Positions 1 to 7,529 of a stretch of 64,000 bases of DNA are shown here, piece after piece. Both the position numbers and the translations under genes were made by a program. The stretch spans positions 682,001-746,000 of the forward strand of contig JODP01000001.1 in assembly GCA_000719025.1 (NCBI GenBank), given 5' to 3'. Each line of letters starts with the position of its first letter. Positions within the stretch are counted from its first letter, which is position 1. The notes under the pieces are model-generated. The model had not been told where the DNA came from. It saw only the letters and a program-made list of their open reading frames with translations, and searched no databases. Source of the DNA: Kineosporia aurantiaca JCM 3230. Lineage in GTDB: Bacteria; Actinomycetota; Actinomycetes; Actinomycetales; Kineosporiaceae.

Positions 1-721
1 CTCGCGCTTCGTGGTTACGCTGCCGAAGGTCGCTCACGTCGCGGAAGTCCATGCGGGTGTTCAGGTTTTGGAACATTTGGAAACTTCGTTGGGGCTTGCC
101 GCGGGATCCTTGCGGCTGGAGCTTCAGATTGAGGTTCCGCAGGCGGTTTACTCGCCCGACGGTGCGGCCGCGGTGGCCCGGCTGGTTCATGCCGGTTCTG
201 GGCGGATCGAGGGTTTGCATTACGGAACCTACGATTTCAGCGCGGCGGCCGGAGTGGTCGCGGGGTATCAGTCGCTGGAGCATCCGCTGGCCGATCACGC
301 CAAGGCGGTGATGCAGCTGGCCGCGGCCCAGACCGGGGTGCGGGTCAGCGACGGCTCGACCAACGTCATCCCGGTCGGCTCGGCGGCCGAGGTGGCGGCG
401 GCCTGGCGGCTGCACGCCCGCCTGGTCGGCCGGGCCCTGGGCCGCGCGCTGTACCAGGGCTGGGATCTGCATCCGGGACACCTGGTCACTCGGTATGCGG
501 CGACCTACGAGTTCTACCGGGGCCAGCTCGCCCCCAGCACGGCCCGGCTCAAGGCCTACACGGAGAAGGCGGCCACCGGCGTGATGGACGAGCCGGCCAC
601 CGCCCAGGCCCTGGCCAACGCCGTCCTGCGCGCGGTGGAGTGCGGGGCCTGTGACGACGCCGAGGTGCTGGCCGCCTCGGGGCTGGACCGTACCGGGCTG
701 CTCGCCCTGGCCCGACGCTGA
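1..721 (+). CDS. DUF6986 aldolase/citrate lyase-like protein, C-terminal part (cut by window edge)
   Basis: The frame is open from base 2 to the TGA at 719-721, so about 239 C-terminal residues are present and the true start lies upstream. The remaining part resembles the HpcH/HpaI aldolase and citrate-lyase beta barrel: an acidic strand reading LQIEVPQAVY and a following HYGTYDFSAA segment, where such enzymes place metal-binding acids. Actinobacterial proteins of this type (DUF6986) commonly sit with allantoin catabolic genes, and here the stop is only 12 bases before the allantoinase start, so it is probably in the same operon. A role in handling the C2/C3 products of allantoin breakdown is inference; substrate is unknown. 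Confidence 0.7.
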   Translation, partial: SRFVVTLPKVAHVAEVHAGVQVLEHLETSLGLAAGSLRLELQIEVPQAVYSPDGAAAVARLVHAGSGRIEGLHYGTYDFSAAAGVVAGYQSLEHPLADHAKAVMQLAAAQTGVRVSDGSTNVIPVGSAAEVAAAWRLHARLVGRALGRALYQGWDLHPGHLVTRYAATYEFYRGQLAPSTARLKAYTEKAATGVMDEPATAQALANAVLRAVECGACDDAEVLAASGLDRTGLLALARR

Positions 722-733
722 ATGGGAGACCGT

Positions 734-2068
734 ATGCTGGACACCGTTTTCCGGGCTCCCCGGGTGATCACCGTGGTGGGCGAGTCGGCCCGCTCGATCG
801 GCATCCGGGACGGGCGGATCGTGGCGATCGAGCCACTGGACGCCCCGCTGGAGGCCCGGCGCACGATCGAGCTGGGCGAGGACGTGGTGCTGATGCCCGG
901 CCTGGTGGACACCCACGTGCACATCAACGAGCCGGGCCGGACCGAGTGGGAGGGCTTCGAGACCGCCACCCGGGCCGCCGCGGCCGGCGGCGTCACCACC
1001 GTCATCGACATGCCGCTGAACTCGATCCCGCCGACCACCACGGTGGAGGCGCTGGAGATCAAGCGGAAGTGCGCTGAGGGCGCGGTTTTCGTGGACACCG
1101 GGTTCTGGGGCGGGGCGGTGCCGGGAAACCGGGACGATCTGCGGCCGCTGCACGACGCCGGGGTGTTCGGGTTCAAGTGCTTCCTGCTGCACTCCGGGGT
1201 GGACGAGTTCCAGCCCCTCTCCTCGGCCGAGCTGGAGGAGTACCTGGCCGTGCTGCAGGACTTCGGCGCGCTGATGATCGTCCACGCGGAGAACTCGCAG
1301 GCGATCGACCGGGCCCCGGCGCCGGAGGGCGAGCGCTATCGGCGGTTCCTGGCCTCCCGCCCGCGCGGGGCCGAGAACATGGCGATCGCCGAGGTGATCG
1401 AGGCCGCCCGCTACACCCGGGCCCGGGCCCACATCCTGCACCTGTCCAGCTCGGACGCGCTGCCCATGCTGGCCTCGGCCAAGCGCGACGGCGTGCTGAT
1501 CACCGTGGAGACCTGCCCGCACTACCTGAGCTTCGCCTCCGAGGCGATCCCGGACGGCGCCACCCAGTTCAAGTGCTGCCCGCCGATCCGCGAGTCCGCC
1601 AACCGGGAAATGCTCTGGCAGGGCCTGAAGGACGGGGTGATCGACTTCATCGTCAGCGACCACTCCCCCTCCACCCCCGAGCTGAAGCGCTTCGACATCG
1701 GCGACTTCGGGGTAGCCTGGGGCGGCATCTCCTCGCTCCAGCTCGGCCTGCGGGCGGTCTGGAGCCAGGCCCGCACCCACGGCTTCACCCTGGCCGACGT
1801 GGCCGAGTGGATGTCGGCCCGCACCGCGAACCTGGCCGGGCTCTCCCGCAAGGGCCGGATCGCCCTGGGCTACGACGCGGACCTGTGTTTGTTCGCCCCG
1901 GACGAGGCCGGGGTGGTGACGGCCGCGGCCCTGGAGCACCGGCACCCGATCACCCCGTACGAGGGCATGGCGCTGGCCGGCGTGGTCCGGGAAACCTGGC
2001 TCCGTGGCGAGCCGATCGACCTCACCGCCCCACCCCGGGGCCAGCTCCTCCGCCGCGGCACCTCCTGA
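734..2068 (+). CDS. allB: allantoinase
   Basis: Amidohydrolase-family enzyme that opens the hydantoin ring of allantoin to give allantoate in the cytoplasm. The 444-residue product shows the binuclear metal centre: DTHVHINEPGRTEWEG, a lysine likely to be carboxylated in GFKCFLLHSG, histidines in IVHAENSQ and HILHLSS, and the aspartate in VSDHSPS. The length is normal for AllB/PucH. The ATG at 734 is chosen over the in-frame ATG at 722 because GGGAG at 725-729 then lies five bases upstream. It follows the aldolase-like gene closely and is followed by allantoicase, so the operon covers two successive steps of purine-derived nitrogen recovery. Dihydropyrimidinase is the nearest alternative, but the neighbour argues for allantoinase. 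Confidence 0.93.
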   Translation: MLDTVFRAPRVITVVGESARSIGIRDGRIVAIEPLDAPLEARRTIELGEDVVLMPGLVDTHVHINEPGRTEWEGFETATRAAAAGGVTTVIDMPLNSIPPTTTVEALEIKRKCAEGAVFVDTGFWGGAVPGNRDDLRPLHDAGVFGFKCFLLHSGVDEFQPLSSAELEEYLAVLQDFGALMIVHAENSQAIDRAPAPEGERYRRFLASRPRGAENMAIAEVIEAARYTRARAHILHLSSSDALPMLASAKRDGVLITVETCPHYLSFASEAIPDGATQFKCCPPIRESANREMLWQGLKDGVIDFIVSDHSPSTPELKRFDIGDFGVAWGGISSLQLGLRAVWSQARTHGFTLADVAEWMSARTANLAGLSRKGRIALGYDADLCLFAPDEAGVVTAAALEHRHPITPYEGMALAGVVRETWLRGEPIDLTAPPRGQLLRRGTS

Positions 2069-2086
2069 CCCCCGTCCTTTTCTTGT

Positions 2087-2152
2087 CGTGATCATGCACT
2101 TCCGCCCCCGTGATCATGCAGTTCCGCCCCGGGGCGGAACTGCATGATCACG
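2087..2152. repeat. 22-nt palindromic unit repeat, locus 1 (F-F-R)
   Basis: Three contiguous 22-base units: two forward copies at 2087-2108 and 2109-2130 (each begins CGTGATCATGCA) and one reverse copy at 2131-2152. The second and third form a perfect 44-base palindrome. It starts 18 bases after the allantoinase stop. It is one of five related loci in this window. Confidence 0.9.
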
Positions 2153-2169
2153 AAGGGAAGTGGTGTGGG

Positions 2170-3309
2170 ATGACCGAGCAACTGGGTGGGCTCACGGATC
2201 TGGCGGTCAGCTCGGTCGGGGGGCGGGTCGTGTACGCCAACGACCAGTTGTTCGCCGACCGCCGCAACCTGATCCGTCCCGAACCTTCGGCCTACCAGGT
2301 GGAGACCTACGGGCCGGACGGGAAGATCTACGACGGCTGGGAGACCCGGCGGCGGCGGGACCCCGAGGGCCGGCCCGGCCACGACTTCGCCATCGTCCGT
2401 CTCGGGATCCCCGGCCGGGTGCGTTCGGTGGTCGTCGACACCGCTCATTTCCGCGGCAACTACCCGCCTTTCGCCTCGGTCGAGGCCACCGCCACCGAGG
2501 GCTATCCGGTGGCGCAGGACCTGCCGGAGAGCGCCTGGACGACGATCCTGCCCAAGGCGGCGCTCAAGGGGAACACCGAGAACGTCTTCGACGTGGTCAG
2601 CGACCGACGCTGGACGCACCTGCGGCTGTCGATCTACCCGGACGGCGGGGTGGCCCGGTTCCGGGTCCTCGGCGAGCCGGTGCCCGACCCGCGCCATCTG
2701 ACCGGCACCATCGACCTGGCCGCGCTGGCGAACGGCGGTGCGGTGGTGGGCTGTTCGGACATGTTCTACTCCTCGGCCGGCAAACTGATCCTGCCCGGAG
2801 ATCCGCTGACCACCGAAGGCGGCTGGGAGAATGCGCGGCGGCGGGACGGGGGCAACGACTGGGTGCTCTTCGCCCTCGCCGGGGCCGGGACGATCCGCCG
2901 GGCGGTGATCGACACCAGCTACTTCCTCGGCAACGCCCCGGGTGAGGTGCGGTTGACCGGTACGACCGCCCCGGAGGACGAGTCGTCCTGGGCAGAATTG
3001 CTTCCCCGCCAGCCTTTACGGGCCGACTCGGTGCATCGCCTGCGGATTGGCCGGGACCTGGTCACGCACGTCCGGATGGATGTTTACCCGGACGGCGGGA
3101 TGTCCCGGGTCCGGCTGCTCGGTGAGTTGAACGAGGACGCCCTGAACACCCTGACCTTGCGCTACCTGGCCGCCCTGCCGGACGAGCATCTGGAAGAACT
3201 CCTCCTTGCCGTGCCCGAACTCTCGCTGGAGGACGCCGATGCCCTACGAGCGTCCCGAGGTTCCCTGGTCGCGGTGCCCGGCGTCCTGCGTCACTACTTA
3301 CTCGACTGA
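2170..3309 (+). CDS. alc: allantoicase
   Basis: Hydrolyses allantoate to ureidoglycolate and urea, the step after allantoinase. The 379-residue product has the two-fold repeated allantoicase domain: the first copy contains IYDGWETRRRRD, HDFAIVRLG and VVDTAHFRGNYP, the second contains GWENARRRDGGNDWVLFAL and VIDTSYFLGNAP. Both copies end in a YPDGG...R.LGE strand. The ATG at 2170 is chosen because an earlier in-frame ATG at 2110 lies inside the palindromic repeat and would add 20 residues encoded by repeat DNA. The stop overlaps the convergent GNAT gene by 16 bases. Distance from allB is 101 bases, filled by the repeat, so cotranscription may be modulated there. Confidence 0.92.
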   Translation: MTEQLGGLTDLAVSSVGGRVVYANDQLFADRRNLIRPEPSAYQVETYGPDGKIYDGWETRRRRDPEGRPGHDFAIVRLGIPGRVRSVVVDTAHFRGNYPPFASVEATATEGYPVAQDLPESAWTTILPKAALKGNTENVFDVVSDRRWTHLRLSIYPDGGVARFRVLGEPVPDPRHLTGTIDLAALANGGAVVGCSDMFYSSAGKLILPGDPLTTEGGWENARRRDGGNDWVLFALAGAGTIRRAVIDTSYFLGNAPGEVRLTGTTAPEDESSWAELLPRQPLRADSVHRLRIGRDLVTHVRMDVYPDGGMSRVRLLGELNEDALNTLTLRYLAALPDEHLEELLLAVPELSLEDADALRASRGSLVAVPGVLRHYLLD

Positions 3310-3758
3310 AAGGTCATGCAGAGCAGGTGGTCCCGATCGTCCCAGGACTCGTTCTCGGCGAAGCCGAGCGAGCGGTAGAGGGCGATCGGGGCCGCCCGCC
3401 ACTCCCAGACCGTGAGGGTGACCGGTAACCCGCCCGCCCGATCGATCGCGGCGCTGGCCAGGGCCCGGCCGGCGCCGGTGCCGCGGGCCTGCGGATCGAC
3501 CCACAGTCGCTTGATCTCCACCGGCCCGGCCTCGGTCTTCAGCGTGACCATGCCGAGGACGACACCGTCGGCCCGGGCCAGCAGAGTGTCGGCGAGAAGC
3601 GTTTCCGGATGGTCGATCTCGTCCTGATAGCGCTGCGGCAGAGGACCTTCCGGAGCCAGACCGCGCTCGGCCTTCTCCTGCTCGGTGACGGTCAGGTAGT
3701 CCCGGAGCAGCCGGGACACCTCGGCCGCGTCCTCCGGCCGGGCCGGCTCAACGATCAT
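3294..3758 (-). CDS. GNAT-family N-acetyltransferase
   Basis: A 154-residue single-domain acetyltransferase that should use acetyl-CoA; the acceptor is unknown. The core motif A is visible as IKRLWVDPQARGTGAGRALASAAI, followed by a C-terminal ALYRSLGFAENE motif. It has no signal peptide or membrane segment. The ATG start at 3758 is preceded by TAGGAT (3770-3765 on the minus strand) with exactly six bases between, so the mRNA is probably leaderless. It is convergent with, and overlaps by 16 bases, the allantoicase gene, and is divergent from the DinB-like gene. Confidence 0.85.
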   Translation of the reverse strand: MIVEPARPEDAAEVSRLLRDYLTVTEQEKAERGLAPEGPLPQRYQDEIDHPETLLADTLLARADGVVLGMVTLKTEAGPVEIKRLWVDPQARGTGAGRALASAAIDRAGGLPVTLTVWEWRAAPIALYRSLGFAENESWDDRDHLLCMTFQSSK

Positions 3759-3865
3759 CCGCTGATCCTACTTACCGGTCGGCGGCCCGCGGTCCCGGGA
3801 AATATCGGTCCTTAGCGTGCACGTAGGGGAAGAATCACCCGATAGTGGCGCACTATCGTTACGCC
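3759..3865. promoter_or_regulatory. divergent promoter pair, both leaderless
   Basis: Two -10-like hexamers are placed for leaderless starts. TAGGAT (minus strand, 3770-3765) lies six bases before the GNAT ATG. TATCGT (plus strand, 3854-3859) lies six bases before the DinB-like ATG at 3866. No Shine-Dalgarno sequence is visible before either start. Sequence inference only. Confidence 0.5.
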
Positions 3866-4384
3866 ATGGCGATCGAGAAGGACACCAAGGACTGGACGTG
3901 GGTGCTCGATCGCACCTGCCCCGACTGCGGCTACGAAGCCGAATCGGTGTCGAGGTGGCGCTTGCCGTCACTGATTCGTGCCAACGTCGCGTCCTGGCTC
4001 GAGCTGCTGGTCCAGCCGGACGTCCGGCGCCGGCCGCAGCCGGACGTCTGGTCGCCGCTGGAGTACGCCTGCCACGTACGGGACAGCTTCCGGGTCTTCG
4101 ACCAGCGCCTGCACCTGATGCTGACCGAGAACGACCCACTGTTCCCGAACTGGGACCAGGACGACACGGCCCTGCTCGAGCGTTACTGGGAGCAGGATCC
4201 GATCCTGGTCTCGCGGGAGCTGCTGGAGTCCGGCGACGCCATCGCCCACCACTTCGCCGCGGTCACCGACGCCCAGTGGTCCCGGCCCGGTCGCCGCAGC
4301 GACGGGGCCAGCTTCACCGTGGACAGCTTCGCCCGCTACTTCCTGCACGATCCGGTGCACCATCTGCACGACGTCACCTACTGA
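3866..4384 (+). CDS. DinB-superfamily protein
   Basis: A 172-residue protein of the DinB/YfiT four-helix-bundle type, often found as metal-dependent small-thiol transferases or hydrolases in actinobacteria. Typical features are WSPLEYACHVRDSFRVF, with the first metal-type histidine, and a C-terminal DPVHHLHDV with the closing histidines. A short CPDCGY motif near the N-terminus is seen in many actinobacterial members. The ATG at 3866 is preferred over GTG 3845 because TATCGT precedes it by six bases, suggesting a leaderless mRNA. A mycothiol-dependent function is possible for the family but is not shown here. Confidence 0.82.
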   Translation: MAIEKDTKDWTWVLDRTCPDCGYEAESVSRWRLPSLIRANVASWLELLVQPDVRRRPQPDVWSPLEYACHVRDSFRVFDQRLHLMLTENDPLFPNWDQDDTALLERYWEQDPILVSRELLESGDAIAHHFAAVTDAQWSRPGRRSDGASFTVDSFARYFLHDPVHHLHDVTY

Positions 4385-4389
4385 CCACC

Positions 4390-4421
4390 GGCCTGTGGAA
4401 AACCTGGCCTGTGGATAACTT
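4390..4421 (+). repeat. tandem 16-bp repeat carrying two DnaA-box-like 9-mers
   Basis: Two 16-base copies (4390-4405 and 4406-4421) share GGCCTGTGGA. They contain TGTGGAAAA (4394-4402) and TGTGGATAA (4410-4418). The second is the exact complement of the consensus DnaA box TTATCCACA. The site lies between the DinB-like stop and the WXG100-like start. Confidence 0.55.
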
Positions 4422-4459
4422 TCCAAGACTGTCGGTGGTCCGGTCTACGGTCTCCGGAC

Positions 4460-4753
4460 ATGAGCCCACGGCTGAACGTCGACACTGACGAGCTGCACTC
4501 TCTGGCCGGCCGGATCCGCCGCGCGGCGTCCGAGGCGGCCGGCACCCACGCCGACCCGGGCGCGATGCGCGCCACCATGAGCCAGCTCGGCGACCCGGGT
4601 CTGGTCACCGCCTCGCACGCGTTCCTCGAGCACTGGTCGTACGCCCTGGGTGAGGTGGTGGCCGACGCCACCCGGCTGGCCGACCAGATCGCCCTGGTCG
4701 CCCAGACCTGCGAAGACGCCGAGGCCGCGGCCTCCCGGAGCTTCCGCCCGTGA
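4460..4753 (+). CDS. WXG100/ESX-type small helical protein
   Basis: A 97-residue, signal-less, mostly helical protein of the size of ESX/type VII secretion substrates or their partner chaperones. It begins with VDTDELHSLAGRIRRAAS, typical of the first helix of such proteins, and has HWSYALGEVV in the second half in place of a strict WXG. The stop overlaps the GTG of the next gene by four bases (4750-4753), so the two are translationally coupled, as expected for an EsxA-like partner encoded before its large effector. TACGGT at 4446-4451 is a possible -10. The assignment rests on size, helicity and context. Confidence 0.6.
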   Translation: MSPRLNVDTDELHSLAGRIRRAASEAAGTHADPGAMRATMSQLGDPGLVTASHAFLEHWSYALGEVVADATRLADQIALVAQTCEDAEAAASRSFRP

Positions 4754-6393
4754 CCGGCCTGCCGCACGCGGTCCACGAGGCCGGCACCGGTGGCTACTCC
4801 CCGGGCGAGCTGGCCCGGCTCGGCGCCGCCGCCGGGGCGGCCGAGGCGCTGAGCCGGCACCTGCTGGTGATCGCCGGCGGGCTCGAGGGAGCCGCCGGCG
4901 GCCTCCCCACGCCGATGGCGGTCCGGGGTCCGGCGTCCTTCGCGATCAGCCAGCTACTGGCCGTGCAGCCCTCCCGGATGCGCCAGGTGGGCTCGGCCTG
5001 CCGCCAGGCCGCCGGGGCCTACGCCCGCTACGCCGATCTGCTGCAGCCGGCCATCTCCGAGCTGCAGAGGGCGCTTTCGGCCCCGCCCGACCTGGCCGAC
5101 GTGCTCACCCGCGAGGCCCGGCTGCGCTCGCAGGAGGCCGCACGGCTCACCGCCTCCACCCTGGCCGGTCTGGCCGCCGTGGCCCCCCGGCGCCCCTCAC
5201 GCTGGCGCCGCTGGCTGGCCCGGGCCGACGACCTGCGGGCCGAGGTGCTGCTCGGGGTGGAAGAGGCGGCCGAGAGCACCGCCGGCGCAGTCATCCCGAT
5301 CACCACCCTGGGCATCCGGCCGCCCGCCCCGGCCGAGGCCGCGCAGACCCTGGCCGACCTGAAAGAGCTGGTCACGCATCCGGTCGCCACCGGCCGCGCG
5401 GTCCTGGACTACGACACTTGGCGGTCGAACCCGGCCCGGGCGATCGGGCACCTGCTGCCCAGCCTGGCCGGCGGCGGCAGCGCGGCGAGCCGGGTGGCGG
5501 CCGGTCAGGCCGGCCGGCTCGAGGGTGCGGCCCGGGCCGCCCAGCTGGCCCGCGCCGAAGAGAGCGGGCGCCGGGCGGCCACCGCGGCCGCGGCCCGGTC
5601 GGCCCGTTCCCAGCTGATCGGGCGCAGCACCACCGGGCACCCGGTCAGCGACCTCCCGGCCTGGCGCGGAGAAGCCGGTCTGGGCCTGACACCGCAGGCC
5701 ACAGCTGCGGTGGAGAGGTTCTCGGCGCTGGCCGCGCTGGGCGAGCCGACGCTCACCGAGACCATGCGCGAAGTGTCCCGGGCCGCCCGGGCCGAGCTCG
5801 CCGGGCTGGCCCACCGGCTGAAGGACGGGGAGTCGATGAAACGCAAGGTGGCCACCCAGCAGGCGAACACCGGCCGGGCCCTGCCCGTCCTGCTCAACCA
5901 CGCCGAAGACGCCGTGCGGTACACGGTCGTGCTGAACGAACGTTCGTACGTTTCCGGGGTCGAGCAGATCACGGCCCTGCTGGACAGTCGTGGCTATCAC
6001 CATCTGAGCCTGAACAATGCCTGGCATTCGCAGCGATACCGCGGCATCAACACCACCTGGGCCGACCCGTCCACCGGTATCGCCTTCGAGGTCCAGTTCC
6101 ACACCCCGGCCACCTGGCGGATCACCCGGGAGACCCACGGGGCGTACGAGGAGTTCCGGCGGCCCGACACATCCCCAGCGCGCCGGGCCGAGCTGTCCGA
6201 GCAGATCGGGGCCGCCTACCGCACCGCCCCGGTCCCGGCGGGAGTGAAGGAGCTGAACCGACAGGCACTTCCACCCTCGAGCGTGCTGGAGCGGGTCCCG
6301 GTCGATTACACGGTTCACGCCGGGGTTGGTGGGACGCTCGGGCCGGGGGTTGCCCGTGAGCAGGAAAGAGGAGGTTGCCCAGCGGTGAAGTGA
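4750..6393 (+). CDS. ESX-type effector candidate with C-terminal RelA/SpoT-like alarmone-synthetase domain
   Basis: A 547-residue protein. Residues about 1-300 are Ala/Leu-rich and helical, with no signal peptide, like the trafficking region of type VII substrates. From about 345 the sequence matches the (p)ppGpp-synthetase fold: R356-L-K358 followed by ES and K364-R-K (ATP-binding lysine/arginine strand), E386-D387-AVR390 with YTVVL, Y430-RGIN-TTW in place of the canonical GYRSIH, and F446-EVQFHT in place of EIQLRT. No HD hydrolase, TGS or ACT domain is present. Precedents for the fold are Tas1, toxic small alarmone synthetases and the secreted pyrophosphokinase of Streptomyces morookaensis. 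It probably pyrophosphorylates adenine or guanine nucleotides; whether it is a toxin is inference. It is coupled to the WXG100-like gene upstream. Confidence 0.7.
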   Translation: MTGLPHAVHEAGTGGYSPGELARLGAAAGAAEALSRHLLVIAGGLEGAAGGLPTPMAVRGPASFAISQLLAVQPSRMRQVGSACRQAAGAYARYADLLQPAISELQRALSAPPDLADVLTREARLRSQEAARLTASTLAGLAAVAPRRPSRWRRWLARADDLRAEVLLGVEEAAESTAGAVIPITTLGIRPPAPAEAAQTLADLKELVTHPVATGRAVLDYDTWRSNPARAIGHLLPSLAGGGSAASRVAAGQAGRLEGAARAAQLARAEESGRRAATAAAARSARSQLIGRSTTGHPVSDLPAWRGEAGLGLTPQATAAVERFSALAALGEPTLTETMREVSRAARAELAGLAHRLKDGESMKRKVATQQANTGRALPVLLNHAEDAVRYTVVLNERSYVSGVEQITALLDSRGYHHLSLNNAWHSQRYRGINTTWADPSTGIAFEVQFHTPATWRITRETHGAYEEFRRPDTSPARRAELSEQIGAAYRTAPVPAGVKELNRQALPPSSVLERVPVDYTVHAGVGGTLGPGVAREQERGGCPAVK

Positions 6394-6527
6394 CTGGGCG
6401 GCTGGGAGCCTCCGCCGCGCGTGGCCGGGCCAGCTTTGGCGATGAGCCGCCGAGCGGGCGGGGGTGGTGGTGGCGGGGTTCAGCTGGGCCGACGGCGGCC
6501 GATGAGCCCGACGATGCTGTCGGGCGG

Positions 6528-6612
6528 TCACTCCTGGCAGGCCAGTCGCCCTCAGCAGGCCATCACCCCTGGCAGGCCATCAGCCCTGGCAGGCCGTCAC
6601 CCCCGGCAGCAG
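6528..6612. repeat. degenerate 17-bp tandem repeat, about five copies
   Basis: Units of 16-18 bases following the pattern TCACCCCTGGCAGGCCA run without gaps between the alarmone-synthetase gene and the CPBP gene. No credible reading frame or hairpin terminator was seen in 6394-6643. Confidence 0.7.
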
Positions 6613-6643
6613 TCGGCTCGAGGCGATGCATAGGCCCGGCGTT

Positions 6644-6649
6644 TAGGGT
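6644..6649 (+). promoter_or_regulatory. -10 element of leaderless CPBP gene
   Basis: TAGGGT is followed by exactly six bases and the GTG at 6656, with no Shine-Dalgarno sequence. The spacing matches leaderless transcription. Confidence 0.5.
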
Positions 6650-6655
6650 GGCGGC

Positions 6656-7510
6656 GTGTCTCAGAGCGAAGCCGGAGCGGTCGATACCCCTTGGTGGATG
6701 CGTCGTCCGGTGCGCGGACGGGACGTCTCCGAAGAGCCACCGCTCACCGAGCCCCCGGCCCGGCAGCGGCTGGGCTGGGAGATCACGATCGTGCTCGGGC
6801 TCTCGCTCGGCATGTCCGCGATCTACTCCGTGGTCAGCATCATCGCCAAGCTCACCGCCAAGGGCGGGCTGTCGGCCCAGACCTCCACGCTCAACGCCTC
6901 ACAGAGCGTCCGCGAGTACCTGGACCTGACCTATCAGCTGCTGGGCATCGTCAACACGCTGGTGCCCGTCGCGCTGGTGATCTGGCTGCTGGCCGGGGAC
7001 ACCCCACGCTGGGCCGAGCGGCTGGGGCTGAACCTCACCGGGTCGGGACGGGGCTGGTGGCGCGACCTGGTGCACGGCGCGGCGCTGGCGGCCCTGATCG
7101 GGCTGCCCGGGCTGGCTCTCTACGCCATCGGCCGCGAGCTCGGGGTCACCACCACGATCGTCGCTTCCGGGCTGAACGAGCACTGGTGGACGGTCCCGGT
7201 GCTGATCCTGCAGGCGGTCAAGAACGCGGTGCTCGAAGAGGTCATTGTGGTCGGCTATCTGATGAACCGGCTGCGCCGGCTCGACCTGCCCTGGGTCCGG
7301 GTGATGGCCGCCAGTGCCCTGCTGCGCGGTTCGTACCACCTCTACCAGGGCTTCGGGCCGTTCGTCGGCAACGCCATCATGGGCGTGGTGTTCGCCGAGT
7401 GGTACCGGCGGGGCGGCCGGGTGTGGGCCCTGATCGTGGCCCACACCATCCTCGACGTGATCAGCTTCGTCGGGTACGACCTCTTCGCCAAGCCGCTCGG
7501 CCTGACCTGA
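6656..7510 (+). CDS. CPBP-family intramembrane glutamic protease
   Basis: A 284-residue polytopic membrane protein of the CPBP (Abi/CAAX-protease Rce1-like) family. After a 45-residue cytoplasmic N-terminus there are roughly seven hydrophobic segments. Family motifs are present: NAVLEEVIVVGYLMNRLRR (the conserved EE...R), RGSYHLYQGF (first histidine region) and AHTILDVISF (second histidine). The family includes prenyl-protein proteases and proteins for bacteriocin self-immunity. Because it lies directly after the alarmone-synthetase effector candidate, an immunity role is conceivable, but such genes are widespread in actinobacteria and it has its own promoter. Its stop is 19 bases from the convergent MFS gene. 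Confidence 0.85.
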   Translation: MSQSEAGAVDTPWWMRRPVRGRDVSEEPPLTEPPARQRLGWEITIVLGLSLGMSAIYSVVSIIAKLTAKGGLSAQTSTLNASQSVREYLDLTYQLLGIVNTLVPVALVIWLLAGDTPRWAERLGLNLTGSGRGWWRDLVHGAALAALIGLPGLALYAIGRELGVTTTIVASGLNEHWWTVPVLILQAVKNAVLEEVIVVGYLMNRLRRLDLPWVRVMAASALLRGSYHLYQGFGPFVGNAIMGVVFAEWYRRGGRVWALIVAHTILDVISFVGYDLFAKPLGLT

Positions 7511-7529
7511 CGGCCCAGGACCTGACGGC

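Noticed and set aside
2110..2169. N-terminal extension of allantoicase from ATG 2110
   Set aside because: The 20 residues are encoded by the palindromic repeat and are not allantoicase-like; ATG 2170 fits better.
6421..6633. 70-codon frame after the alarmone-synthetase gene as an immunity protein
   Set aside because: It runs through poly-Gly and the 17-bp tandem repeat, giving low-complexity sequence without a start signal.
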